DNA from: Mixia osmundae IAM 14324
Taxonomy: Eukaryota; Basidiomycota; Mixiomycetes; Mixiales; Mixiaceae
Direction: 5' to 3'
DNA: 64,000 nt
Assembly (NCBI RefSeq): GCF_000708205.1
Contig: NW_014575563.1
Span: forward strand, 2,184,068-2,248,067
Shown here: positions 11,348 through 23,221 of the stretch, piece after piece
How positions within the stretch are numbered: position 1 is the first letter of the stretch
Layout of the letters: each line of letters starts with the position of its first letter
Program-made: the position numbers and the translations under genes
Notes under the pieces: generated by a model
Databases searched by the model: none
What the model saw: the letters and a program-made list of their open reading frames with translations, nothing else
Told to the model about the DNA's origin: nothing

Positions 11348-13018
11348 CTAGAAATGGAGATGCTGTCGAGCTGTAGCGAGCAGATCTCCGTCTGCGAGAT
11401 ACTGCACTAAGATGGCCACAAGCAGGAACAGCAAGGTGAGCAAGAGCGTCTGCATCGTCGTAAACCGCGCTGCCAAGTATGCACATCAGCTGCTTGGTCT
11501 GCGACAAAGACACGAGAACTGACAGGCTTGTGCTGTCGCATCGATCGGGATCACTCGTATGCTGCTGTCCACGCTCCCAGATACGACGATGTCAGACGTC
11601 GTGTTGAACCTGAGCGCAGTGATCGCAAAGTCATGCGCCCTGAGGATCGTCAATCTTGGCTGCGTCGTACGTCAGCGAAGCAGCATGACTCTGATGGAGA
11701 CAGACACGTAGTGTCTTGGCGTCTAACACACCAACGGCCAGCTCGGCCGTACCAAAAGCGAGCATCGACCCGTCCGGACTACGGCTCTTTTCAGCGCTGA
11801 TTTTCTAAGATTGGAGAACAAAAGCTAACCTTATATCGAACGATGTGACAGGTGTTTGACTGATCGTGCGTGTCTTGATAAGTTGCCAAGTCTTGAGATC
11901 CCATATGGACACGAAAGCCTTTCGATCGCCCCGCTTGCGCTTTCTGCCGGTCGAAGGCGCAGACGAATTGACAATCGTATAGAACAGGCCTGAGGTAGCT
12001 TTCCTCCCAAATCTGCAGAGCGATATCGTACGTCAGTATTCGGGGGATTGGCAAACGGAGACGACCTGCCTTCCAGACCGAAACGAACAAGCGACATCCT
12101 TTTGCAAGACCGGTCTTTCTATGGTTTGCGCAACATGGGGCTTAGGCGCCTCGTCTTCGTCGCCAGACTCATCTGGCTTCTCTGCCGGTATCTTCGATGT
12201 CTCGGTCGAGAAGAAGCAGACCTTTTTGTCTGAGGTGCCGGCTGCCTGCAAAGGGATCTGTACATAAGCTCCCGCCTGCGCGATACAAACTGCGACGAAC
12301 CAGCTTGCCATCTTCGCTGAAGTCAGCGTCGATGACTTCTTGACCGTCGAAGTGGTAGCAGCGAAAGACCTTGCTAAGACTCGGATAGCGATAGATTGAG
12401 AACTGATCATTGGTGTTGCCGATAGCGAGCATGCTACCATCTGGCGCAAAGCTCGTTGCTTTCTGTTCAGCAGCGTTCGTCAGCGTCAGGACATGAGCTG
12501 ACTCGAAGATTCCGCCTGACCTGGTAAAATTCTGGCGCAAGGACAGAGATGCCATTGCGAGCAGACTCGAATTCGAGGCCACTGTCCTCTTTGATAGCAA
12601 AGACGCGCAAATTGTTGTTGGAGCCTGCGTTGATCTTGTCGACAGATTCGTTGATACCAGCGACGAGGACAGGTCTCTACATTCGCTCAGAGGCCATGAG
12701 ACCGGTCACGCCAAGGCGCGCGGTGACTGACCTCGGGCGAGACAGCCATCGACATTGGCGCATCTTCCGTTTTGGGCAGCTCATATTCGTGTACGCGATC
12801 GAGCGTGCGTGCTTCTGGATGGAGCCTGCAGTAGATCTGTCAAACCAGCGGGATGCATGAGCTCGGCTTGTGAGCGCAAGGCGGGCGCGCACGAGCTTGT
12901 TCTTGATGCCCGACTTTGAGCTGCCTCCGCCGCCTCCTAGGACGACGGTCTCCTTGCCGGTGAATGCGAGTGAGTAGATGGGCACGCCGACGCTGATGGC
13001 ATAGTGAGAGCTTGACAT
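11348..13018 (-). CDS. SEC12: Sec12-like WD40 exchange factor for Sar1
   Basis: Multi-exon gene whose pieces read as the Sec12/PREB family: an N-terminal WD40 propeller on the cytosolic side and a single C-terminal membrane anchor. The start reads MSSSHYAISVGVPIYSLAF and is followed by the family's glycine run GGGGGSSKSG before KNKL. Later blades include SFAPDGSMLAIG and SPDGSMLAFGTA. The C-terminus has a hydrophobic helix (TLLLTLLFLLVAILVQYL) 16 residues from the end. Sec12 sits in the ER membrane and loads Sar1 with GTP to start COPII coat assembly. At least six introns are needed. Exact boundaries are clear for the first three (after KNKL, after AVSPE and after EFYQ), less so downstream. 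The gene is divergent from ADE13 with 188 bases between start codons. Confidence 0.82.
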
Positions 13019-13206
13019 GACGATGGCCGCTGCGTGACTGCAAGACGACGCGAATTTTGGTGTCTGCTGGGGAAAAGTGGCCTACTCTGCTCGACCCGGC
13101 TTCCGGTCTGATGGCAGAGGCAACACCTAAAGGGGCGGCAAAGCGACCAGAGATGATTGCCCAGGGCTCAAGCAAGAGACTGGCAACACCCAAGCCGCCA
13201 GCAGAC

Positions 13207-14960
13207 ATGTACGCCTATCAGACACCGTGAGCCAGGTTGAGTATGCTCGCGCGGCGACGGGCTCATAGGCTCATCATACAGTTTATCGAGCCGCTATGCG
13301 AGCGCAGAGATGTCTGGCCTCTTTTCCTCTGCCGTATATGACTCGTTCGCTCTCAAGCAGCTCCCATCTAACGCCAGTGATCTGCAGACACGGTTCGGCA
13401 CCTGGCGTAAACTATGGCTCAATCTCGCCATCGCTGAAAAGGAACTCGGCTTGCCTATTCCAGACGAGGCTATAGACCAGATGCGCAAGCACCTCGTGAG
13501 TCGCACAGAGACGCGTCAATGTCTGTGGCTGAAACATGAGCGACAGACGCTCGACCCGAAGCAAATGCAGCAGGCAAACGACGAAGAGAAGAAGCGCAGA
13601 CACGACGTCATGGCTCATGTGCACGTCTTCGGTCTCGTCGCTCCTGCTGCTGCTCCCATCATCCACCTTGGCGCGACATCATGCTACGTCACAGAGTGCG
13701 TCAATAGCTATCGTCGGAGGCTCGAGCTGACGCATCATCATGCAGCAATGCTGATCTCATCTTCCTCAAAGAAGGTCTAGCGCTTCTTATCGACAAGCTT
13801 GCTGTCGTCATTGACCGCTTCGCGACTTGGGCAAAGAAGCATCGCGATTTGCCATGTCTCGGTTGGACTCATTTCCAGCCAGCTCAACTGACCACCGTCG
13901 GCAAACGCGCCACACTGTGGATACAGGCGCGCTACTGCGTCGCAGCAGCTCGGGCTGGACTGACATCCCAAATTGCAGGAGCTCTTGTGGGACCTGCGAA
14001 ACATCAAGAGAGCGCACAGCGATCTCGGGTTCAGAGGCGTCAAGGGCACAACAGGCACACAAGCGTCCTTCCTCGCCTTATTTGACGGCGACCATGCCAA
14101 AGTGGAGAAGCTCGACCACCTGGTCACCAAGCTTTCCGGATTCGATCATGCCTATCCCGTAACTGGCCAGACCTACTCTCGCAAGATTGACATCGATGTC
14201 TTGCAACCGCTTGCTTCCTTCGGTGCGACTGCACACAAGATTGCGACAGATATCAGATTGCTGGCCAACCTCAAAGAAGTAGAAGAACCTTTCGAGAAGG
14301 ATCAGATTGGCTCGAGCGCGATGGCTTACAAGCGCAATCCGATGCGATGCGAGCGTGTCTGCTCACTTGCTCGCCACTTGATGGTGCTTCAGCAGAATGC
14401 GCTCATGACGAGCAGCGTCCAATGGTTCGAGCGCACTCTTGATGACTCGTACGCCATGGCCTCTGCTGTCGGTGCCTACTGACAGTCGCCACAGAGCAAA
14501 CCGACGTGTGACGATTCCGGAAGCTTTCCTGACGACAGACATCATCTTGACGACGCTACAGAATGTCTCTGAAGGCATGGTCGTCTACCCGGCCATCATC
14601 AAGCGACATATCGCTCAGGAATTACCCTTCATGGCGACAGAGAACATCATCATGGCTATTGTCAAGAAGGGCGGCGACAGGCAGCTCGTCCACGAGAAGA
14701 TCAGAGTCCTCTCGCATCAGGCCGGCAAAGTCGTCAAGGAAGAAGGAGGGGAGAATGACCTCATCCAGCGCGTCAGGGACGATGACTTCTTCAAGGCGAT
14801 CCATGGCGACCTCGAGGGACTGCTAGATCCGAAGAGCTTCTACGGCCGCGCACCGCAACAAGTCGACTCCTTCCTAGCGGACCACGTCGAGCCTGCCCTG
14901 AAGCCGTACAGAGAATCTGGAGCACTCAGTCAGGCAGGCTCGGCCGAGCTTAATGTGTAA
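13207..14960 (+). CDS. ADE13: Adenylosuccinate lyase
   Basis: Six exons (13207-13226, 13282-13495, 13547-13695, 13746-13926, 13979-14448, 14495-14960) join in frame to 499 residues, close to the yeast enzyme. It cleaves SAICAR and adenylosuccinate in purine synthesis. The start MYAYQTPLSSRYAS matches the family, as do [21 protein letters not shown] and the fumarate-lyase signature [14 protein letters not shown]. The signature has Ala where most homologues have Pro. The fourth intron is odd. Homology places the junction at WIQ|ELLWDL, which requires a GC-AG intron at 13927-13978 with a poor donor (GCGCGC). The alternative is a GT donor at 13939, giving a 40-base intron and four extra residues. 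Both keep the frame. Confidence 0.95.
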
Positions 14961-15686
14961 CGCCTGTAGTGCATTCAATCCGATGACGCGCCTGGCTGAG
15001 CAGACGCGTGTCGATCTCATTGAACCGAGGCTTTTGATTTTAACGATCAGATCAGGCTTCGAGCTTGATCGACGACGCAGCATAGACGAGCGGACATCGT
15101 CACATGAATGCCCGGTAACGGCAACGTCTTCCTCTCGACGCTGACGGTCTGATCGTCCGGGCCAGCTGGGAGTGCGCCGTCAGCTTGCTGGAGCAGTAGC
15201 AGCCGGGGAAGCCCTGCCCTGGTCGCCACTGCCATATACCAACAACGGTCTCTCTGTGCATACCCGCCGGTCTTCGTCAAAGAGTCATGTCACTCTGACG
15301 ACCACGAACACAAAGACCGGCATCGAGACTCGAGACGACAGCAGGCAATCGCCGTGCGATCTGGAGTCATCTAGCCGTACACTCGCAGCTGCCAAGTCGG
15401 TCGAGGACATACCCGTTCATCCATTCGATACCCACATACTCCCGGACGTCGACCTGCGCATCGAATCGCTCGTGTGAAAGCCTCGCACGCACAGGCCCTC
15501 CATTGCAGCCTGTCCGTAAGATTGATCAACCAGCTCGAGACAGGATCGTCATCTCAAGGTGCTTTACCCGACCTGATCAACCCATCCGAGGGACTGTCTT
15601 GCACCTTCAGACGGTTCGAGTTCTCACAGAGAGTACGAGCACCCTCAGGTCCGCTGACTCAATCGCACCGAACTGACTCTCTGACA
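14961..15686. other. Gap between ADE13 and the KH-repeat gene, no gene assigned
   Basis: About 0.7 kb. A rightward open frame at 15172-15477 and a leftward one at 15047-15280 are both stop-free, but neither starts with ATG. Neither shows a domain I recognise. The leftward one contains an ATG inside (at about 15233) that would give a 63-residue protein. From 15375 to 15688 the frame continuous with the KH-repeat gene is open but lacks an ATG. The simplest reading is promoter plus a long 5' leader for the KH-repeat gene. Confidence 0.4.
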
Positions 15687-18600
15687 ATGTAAGTCTGACG
15701 GTCATTGGAACTCTCGCATATTGACATTCATTCATTCTCAGGGAGCTATACACTTTATCGTTCTGCATGCCACGCGTGTCTTCGTCGCGTGGCTCGTCTA
15801 GCGAATCAATTGGCCAGCAGGAGTCTCGGCCTGCTCATGCTCTGCCTAAAAGCAGCCTGTCGGCTACTCGTCCAGCCTTGGCGTCAAATCCGGGATCATA
15901 TGCCTCTGCTGCTGCCACAACTTCGTCTGATCCAGTGCAGGCGCTCCCTCAGCCTCGGCACAGCGACGAAGCCATCAGGCCGCGCAGAACATCCTTGCTC
16001 TCCAACGTTAGCACGCCAGAGACGCTCCTCGAATCTTCGGCGAAAGTAGCCGCTTCGGACGTACTAGCCGGCCCATCACGTCGAGAAGTAAGCTTCGGTC
16101 ATGGACAGGCTCAATCGGTCAGCGTGTCTTATACCCAAGCTGACCCTGATCGACAACGAGCGACTCGCTACCATCACGGTCATTCGGCCAGTCTGGGCGC
16201 AGCAGTTACCCCGCCTAGGCATCGGAGCAGCAGTAACTTGACCGATATAAGCTTTCCGGGATCAGGAACAGGTTCGCGCGATCAGTCGGCAAGGCAATCG
16301 CCCGTCTCGACCTTCTTGCCTCCTTTGCCAGCCGCCGAATCGCGATCTGCCGCTGGCGCGATTGGTGCGAGCAGCGCTCGCGATCCTGCTCCGGGGTCTG
16401 CTAGCCCTGCCTCGCGACACATACGCAGCCTGACTGCCAGCGGTCTAACTACCCGATCGCCCGACCTGCTGCCACTCGAGGATGTGCTGCGGTCGCGAGA
16501 GCCATCGCGCAATCAGTCTATAAGTGGCCCAATAGGCTTTGTGCCGCAGCGTGCAAGCGAGGAACAGATATCTGCTGTCGGTTCCGGTCAGCTGTCAAAC
16601 ACCCAGCCCGTGAATATTGCTCTGAGCGCTTCTGCTCGTCCTGCCCGGGACAGGGTCAGCGTATCATCTTTCGGCACTGCGCGCAGTTTGCATACTTCGA
16701 ACAACTCTGTCGTGTCTGTTCTATCGACTTCTGCCTCATCGGTCAACTCGTCAGGAGCGGATCAGGGCGACTCTGCGAGTTCGGCGCTTCTTTTGGGCGA
16801 TCAGACCGACCATCTTATCAGTCTTGAGTCGCAAAGAGCAATGACGCAGCTCACTGCCGAGCTTATGTCTCAGAGCAACTGTCTTGTCAACAGTCAACTC
16901 GTTACAGCCTCAGATGCTGCGCCCGAACGCTTCAATCTCTACCTCAGCGGCAGTTTTCCAGGCGTGATGGCGTCACGCATGGCGCTGCTGCTCAAGTCGC
17001 CTTTGCCCGTAAGCCGCTCACATCATCTCGTTCTGTTCTGATAGCCGGACGCAGAACAAATCGGTCGTTTATGTCCCCCGATCGGACGTGCTCGACGCCG
17101 ACGAGCAAGTCAAAACCGAGATGCGCCGCAAATTGGATGAGATCGCATCGCTTACAAAGGCTCACCTTGCGATCGTCGGCCAGGCTTCGCAGATAATTGA
17201 TTATGGTCTCGAGCTCAAACGCACAGTGGCCATAGTCATCACGGGACCTTATGAGAGCGTCGAGCAAGCTCGCGTTCGGCTGCTCGTCCTCCTTGACGAG
17301 CTCACAGGCTTGCATTCGGAAGTATGTGAGATCGACTACAAGCTTCACAACATCATTGCCGGTCGTCAGCGTGCCGTATTGCAGAGCATACAGGAAGAGA
17401 CCATGACCAATATCTACTTTCCAACGTCCCTGTCTGGCCTCATTGATGCGAAGAACCCGAGCCTGCAATCTCGCCAGAACCTTGTCTTCATCACTGGCGA
17501 CTTTTTTGGCGTCCAACGAGCCCGCGAAGTTCTCTTTCAAATCTCGCTCAACCAGAGCAAGTGCATCATTTCGCGTGACACCGCGGTTCTGCCTAGAAAG
17601 CTTGACTGGCTTCTGACGCAGAGAAGCGGCGAGCTAAAATCGATCATGACGGATAACGCTACCTTCGTCGCTTTTCCGCCTATCGGATCTCAGATCAGTC
17701 ATGTGTCTATTTTCGGTGACGTCCGAGCCAACATCGAGCGCACGATCAGGTCGCTGATGTTGCTGGCAAGTGAGTACTATGTCGCGAGCGTATGGCTGCT
17801 TCCCCTACAATTCGACGCCCGAGGGACATCAGGCAGTCTCAGCGCTAGCGACATTCCGCAAATACTCAGGCACCTTGCCATCGAATCTGGTGCCGAAGTC
17901 ATATTCAAAGGCAACAGCTTCGAGATACACGGTCTAGAGTCAGAAGTCAAGCTCGCGGTCACTGAGCTCATCCGCCATGAAGTCGTCAAGTCATTTCATG
18001 CAGAAGTCCGCTTCCAAATCGAGCTCGCCAATGAGCATCGAGACTTCCTGTCAGGCAAGAAGAACGGCAAGCTGACTAAGATCATGAAGCAAGCATTGGT
18101 CAAGATACGATTCGAAAGCTTCAACGATTACAACTTCTTGATCGACCTATCCGGCAATCAGTCCAATATCTTAGAGGGTCTTGCGCTTTTGCAGGAAGAG
18201 CTCCCCTCTGAGCTATCTTTCCACGTCCCGGAAACATACCATAAGCGCATCATTGGCGTCGGCGGCAAGAACATCCAGCGCATTATGAAGCGACTCGGCG
18301 TGTATGTAAAATTTGCCAATTCCGAAGAGCATGCTGTGATGGGCGGCTATCGACACAATGCGGACAATGTCGTCGCTCGCACTCCAGCAAAGAATGCTGC
18401 TAGTCTTGCAGAGCTCAAGGCGAGCGTGCTCGAGCTTGTCAACGCACGCGACAAAGACTTCGTCACCGTCTCTGTTGACGTTCCCCGGCGCTATCAGCGA
18501 AGTCTAACCGGTGAGAAGAGCATCTTTGTTCATGACATCGAGAAGAAAACCAATTGTCTTCTTCGCTACCCTGCCAGAGAAACAGGCAGCGACAACGTCG

Positions 18601-19318
18601 AAATCTATGGACCTGCAAGCGAGATCCCCTCGGCTATCGCGGCACTGAAGCAACACATTCCATCTGAAGCCGAGTATCGCCTGCCTCACAGCTCAGACAT
18701 GGCACAGCTAGCAGTCTCGCCCGACTTCTTTGCTTTCGGCGAGTCGCTCAAGCAAGACTTTGCGATTAGTCTTCTGCCGTGGATCGATCGCACCCGAGGC
18801 ATCGAGGAGACTGTGATTCAAATGTGTCTCAACCAGAGCCATTGCGACCACCTACCAGCAGCTAGGAACCGTCTCGAGAATTACCTACTCAATCGCAATG
18901 TAAGCGAAAGTCTATCGACAATCTGATCAGCGCTGACGGCATCACAGATACCACTTTACCCTGCCTCTGTGCGTCCCGGAAGCAGCACTACCGCTCGCAG
19001 AGATAGTAGCGCGGCAAATGCGCCACTAGCCGAGACTTTGCTTGCCTTGTCGACACCACAAAATGTAACGGATTCAAGCGCGAGTCCATGGGTAAGAGAT
19101 CATGCATGCCGTCATAAAGCTCGTCTCACGTGCATGTTCAGGGCGATCCCCGCTCTCACGGGAGGTCTTCATTTGATCCTGACTACGCGCATGCCATCCG
19201 TCAGCACACATCTCGAGCTGGCAGTCTAGAAGGACACCGCGTAACGCGCCCTGATGGCTCGACGACACCCACGCCTGCCACAATGCACAATTTGTTCGGC
19301 CAGCTTCAGTTGCAATAG
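15687..19318 (+). CDS. Multi-KH-domain RNA-binding protein (YLL032C/Mug60-like)
   Basis: Exons 15687-15688, 15742-17008, 17055-18899, 18948-19091 and 19142-19318 join in frame to 1144 residues. The first intron splits the apparent start codon (AT|G); otherwise the first in-frame ATG is at 15767. The first 380 residues are Ser/Ala-rich and disordered. From about residue 425 onward a series of degenerate KH units follows. The clearest is VPETYHKRIIGVGGKNIQRI, whose GVGG loop is the KH GxxG motif. The arrangement of many weak KH units in one long protein resembles yeast YLL032C and fission yeast Mug60. RNA binding is family knowledge and the target is unknown. The C-terminus is Ser/Thr-rich and ends HNLFGQLQLQ. 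The neighbouring gene ASE1 follows on the same strand after 342 bases. Confidence 0.82.
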
Positions 19319-19660
19319 ATATAACGACTCTGACACATTGCTTGTTCAATTCCCTGCAAATTGACGTTCGGACACACATTCACACACCACCTCTAGCGCG
19401 CGGCCAATACCCAATCTCACCTCTTTACGATCCAATGACGACCCTCACATAGCTGCTCTGCTTGCTATACTTTTGAGCAATTCCAATGCATCCTCACACG
19501 TCCAACACGTCCACACGAGCTGCAGCACTGCTGTACAGCGAGACTGGTTGCGCACTTCAGATTAGCACGTGTTGTTAGTCGCGCACGCGACTTTTGTTCG
19601 TTGCATTGCACGGCTGACGGCGTCGTCACCGCGTCACCGCTTCACAGACCATCGTGCTAG
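19319..19660. other. Intergenic, promoter of ASE1
   Basis: 342 bases between two rightward genes. The sequence is C/T- and CA-rich with several CACAC and TCACG motifs. No open frame of note, no RNA gene and no clear TATA box were seen. It should contain the 3' end of the KH-repeat transcript and the ASE1 promoter. Confidence 0.5.
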
Positions 19661-21757
19661 ATGGACGCACTGTCGGCGCTCAGCGTGCGGCTTTCGACGC
19701 ATCGCACTCGCCTGATCGAGCTAGCCGCACAGCTCGGACGGCCGGCTGCCACTGTCGAGGACAGGATCCTCGAGCTGCAAGCTGCACTCGTCAACACAGT
19801 CGACCGACAGCTGGAAGAAGCAGAGTCTGAGGTTGCCAGGGCTAAGGAGTACAATGAGGCTACTCACAAACGGCTGCTCGAGCTGCAACGGCCTCTGAGC
19901 TTACCACCATCATCTGTCAGCAAGAGTGATGAAGTGGGTCATGCTCGGACTCTTTAGCACGACAGGGCTGATACTGCTGACAGACTATCTTGCAAGCCAA
20001 GCTACGACTTGAGGAAGATCTCGACGCAGCACACGCACTCCAAAGCGAACGTACAGCGCTGGTTGACGTCAAACGCGCCATATTGAGGCCCATCGCGGCC
20101 TTGCTTGGCCCTGAGAGCATCAGTGTGGCGCTCGATGGCGAGGGAGCGCACGCAGATCTCAGCTTGGCACATATCGAGAGACTTGACGCAGAGCTTGTGC
20201 GATGTCAGGGTGACTTGGTGAGGCATTCGTTCAATGCTCTCTTGCGGCGCTGAGAGTGCTTCACAGAGCCGCCGCGTACAAGGGCTGCAGAGCGAACTTG
20301 CCGCAACCATCGCTCTCTGGCAAGAGCTACAAGACCCGGACACGCCAGCCATCCAGCTTGACGCAGATTTGCTTGATCGCCTGGCGCCCTTGCCCGCAGG
20401 AATCGCCTCTGAACACACCGCCGCGCTACGATACCTGCCATGTCAAAGCAATCTTGATATCGTGATAGCCCTTCGAGACAAGGTTCGCACTCAACAGGTC
20501 GAATGAAACTTGAGCTCATCATCTTCGTCTAGCTCGAGAAGGAGAAGATACGACGGCAGGATCTGATACAGATCACCTTTGACAAAATCTATCCCCTCTG
20601 GGTCAAGCTCGATCTCGAGAACGAGCTCTGCGATCAGTTTGTCAACGCGTGGCAGGGCGTCAGCCTGCAATCTGTCAGAGCTGCACGTCGTCATGACCCT
20701 TGAACGAATATATCTGACATCATTTGCTACAGTACGAGGACGAACTGATACGATTGGAAGCATACAAGGCAGAAGCGATGGCAGTCTTCATCGACAAGGA
20801 GCGCAGCGAGATTGACTGGCTTTGCGAAAACCTCCAGCTGGGACCGGAGGACCGTCAGACCTTCGAGCCTGTCTTGACCGAGGAGGCCTCCAACGAAGAG
20901 ATTCTCGACGCACTCGAGCAGCAGAAAGCACGACTTCAGGGAGAGGCAACCCAGAGAGAACCCATCCTGGACTTGTTGCGCAAGTATCACGGCGTCTTGC
21001 AAGACGAAGCAGATCTCATCGAGGCATCGCGCGACCCCTCACGCTTGACCCAGCGCGGCAGTCACAAGCGCCTGATGGAAGAGGAGAAGCTTCGCAAACG
21101 CGTCGCGAAGCAGAAGCCAAAGGTGAGCAAGCTGCCTCGGTCCAGGCGCAGGCGTCGAAACTGACACATTGAACCAAGCTCGAGCAAGACCTCCTGAGCG
21201 TCCTGCCTGACTGGGAAGCCGAGCATGGTGCGATCTTTCGAGGTATGCGCGTTGCTGGCTGTGCCGTCATGAGATCTGATGCTCGCGCAGTGGATGATGC
21301 GCCGCTCTTCGAGATGCTCAGTGAAAAGATGGAGCGCGATTCAGCGTCGAAGCGGCCAAAGCAAATGCGCGGGCAGACGACCTCACAGCAGCCTCTGCGG
21401 GCGCAAGCCACAGGCAGCAGTAACAGCAGCATCGCTCACCAGGTCCGACCCTCTGCGCAGCCAAAGCGTTCGGCTCCGAACATGGCACCCGGCACGGCGA
21501 AGAAGGTCAGGGTGGAAGCCAGACCGCTCGGTAGTGCGACGAACCTGCAGAGACCGATGTTGACAGGCGCGAGCAATTCCTCCTATGGCGAGACGCCCAT
21601 TCGTCCGACGCAGACACGGCCGCCGCCCTCGCACAACCATCTCACCTCACTCTTGGGCGTTCAGCGTACCTGGCCAGAGCCAAAGCTGGGACTATCCGCT
21701 GCGACTCGCTCGGATGCTTGGCGGCCGAGACCAAGCACGTTACCGCCCATCGATTGA
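19661..21757 (+). CDS. ASE1: Ase1/PRC1/MAP65 microtubule-bundling protein
   Basis: A multi-exon gene starting MDALSALSVRL at 19661. The protein is largely coiled coil with the spectrin-like rod of the MAP65 family. The microtubule-binding core has the phrases LWVKLDLENELC, IDWLCENLQLGPEDR and, most diagnostic, SRLTQRGSHKRLMEEEKLR. A basic Ser/Thr/Pro-rich tail (RPKQMRGQTT onward) ends at 21757. Ase1 cross-links antiparallel microtubules in the spindle midzone. At least five introns are needed. Clear ones lie after KSDE, after CQGDL and after ALRDK; the junction near 20690-20733 has more than one possible donor. A tail with several S/T-P sites fits the known CDK control of this family. Confidence 0.88.
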
Positions 21758-21840
21758 TCGCAGTGATTAGACTCTTGTTGTTTGTGATGCAAGGGCTTGG
21801 ATGGTACAACAACAGTGTTGATCGTGCGTAGGAGCTTGAC

Positions 21841-22373
21841 TCAGCTCTCTAGATAGTCTGCCGCCATGAGGAGCTCGAGCGCAATCTCTGGCCGTATCCG
21901 TTCGGCGAACTCGGGGATGGGCTTGCCTGCCTTTGTGTTTGCGTACTGATGCAGCGGTAGGGTCAGCATGCGTTGACTGGGATCATGACGTGGCGTACCT
22001 CGCGCTTGTATAGCAAGTATTCGCAAAACTTCTCGACAATCTCTCCGCTGAAAACCGTGCAGCATGAGCCTTTGAGGACGCGATGGAATGGGCCGAGCTT
22101 GCTGACCTTTGTTCGGACAGATTGATGACCTTTTGGCCTGCTTCGAGCCAGTCCGCTGTCGCAAGACGTGAGCACACGCGCAACGCTGATGTGAACAGAC
22201 ACACGGTCAGATAGCATCGTCTTGATGGTGCCTGAACCCATGGCGGCCTCTTTGTCGATGATGAATTGGAAACCTGAAGGCGCAGAACAGCCGCCTGAAT
22301 GAGCGGACAGGAGATGGGTCAGGACAGGCAGCTGACCATCGCCAGACACGATTGTGATGAATTCCTCAGACAT
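21841..22373 (-). CDS. ELC1: Elongin C, Skp1-fold ubiquitin ligase adaptor
   Basis: Five exons (22373-22337, 22273-22205, 22155-22107, 22047-21999, 21945-21841) give 102 residues, the normal length for the family. Motifs are EEFITIVSGDG, FQFIIDKEAAMGSGTI, EKFCEYLLYK and, at the end, PEIALELLMAADYLES. Elongin C adopts the BTB/Skp1 fold and links BC-box proteins to cullins; in yeast it also acts with the Rad7 repair ligase. Intron 1 (22274-22336) is 63 bases long, divisible by three and free of in-frame stops. Retaining it would add 21 residues, and an internal AG at its middle gives another in-frame option. Homology favours full removal. The gene is divergent from TIF11 with 101 bases between starts. 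Confidence 0.93.
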
Positions 22374-22474
22374 GGCTTGCCTTCACTGAGCTGGAGACGT
22401 CGAGCTCGAGTGAGCAGGCGACGCGCGCGCCACCGTGCACCAAAGTTTGACGTTTGACTGAGGCTGACGACAGG

Positions 22475-23068
22475 ATGCCAAAGGTAAGGCCAGACTGGGA
22501 GCTACAGAGCGACTCGCTGATGTCCGATCACACACATCCAACAGAACAAGGGCAAAGGCGGCAAGAACAGACGGCGAGGCAAGAACGAGAACGAGAGCGA
22601 GAAGCGCGAGCTTGTCTTCAAGGAGGACGGTCAGGGTCAGCACTGCTCGATGCCCTGTCGCTTTGAATGGCCTCATTGAGATGGAGCAGAGTATGCACAA
22701 GTGACAAAGATGCTCGGCAACGGTCGACTGGAAGCTCAATGCTTCGATGGCGAGAAGCGATTGGCTCACATTCGTGGCAAGATGCGTAAAAAGGTATGCC
22801 CAGTCATGCCTCGGACGGGTAAAATGACAGCTCACATCGGACTGGGCAGGTCTGGATCAATCAGGGCGACATCATCTTGATCTCCCTGAGAGACTTTCAG
22901 GATGACAAGGCTGATGTCATCCAAAAATATTCTCCCGATGAGGCTCGCAATCTCAAAGCCTACGGAGAGCTGCCCGACACCGCCAAGATCAACGAGACCG
23001 ATGCATTCGGCGAGGAGGGAGATGATGCAGATGTCGACTTTGAGGAGGAGGATATTGACGACCTCTAG
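22475..23068 (+). CDS. TIF11: Translation initiation factor eIF1A
   Basis: Recognisable from end to end. The N-terminal basic tail reads [18 protein letters not shown], then comes the OB-fold core ([35 protein letters not shown]), and the tail is acidic (FEEEDIDDL). eIF1A binds the 40S A site and promotes scanning and start-codon selection; both tails are functional in that role. The first coding exon is only nine bases (22475-22483, MPK). Further introns follow DGQ, where the donor is GTCAGC and splits the Glu codon, and MRKK. All joins keep the frame. Microsatellite DNA begins 36 bases after the stop codon. Confidence 0.95.
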
Positions 23069-23102
23069 AGGCTTTGTCCGCGTGAGAGCGCGTATCCGTG
23101 TC

Positions 23103-23104
<2 letters not shown>

Positions 23105-23138
<34 letters not shown>
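23105..23138. repeat. (AG)17 microsatellite
   Basis: A perfect run of 17 AG dinucleotides between the convergent TIF11 and TMEM184-like genes. It lies outside coding sequence, probably in a 3' untranslated region. Such a run is prone to slippage and could be polymorphic. Confidence 0.95.
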
Positions 23139-23140
<2 letters not shown>

Positions 23141-23221
23141 CTGTGCTTGGCAGGCAGTCTTGTATGCATCGTCATGTAATTAGCAGTACAACAAGCATGC
23201 ATGCTGGCTACACTCACATCA

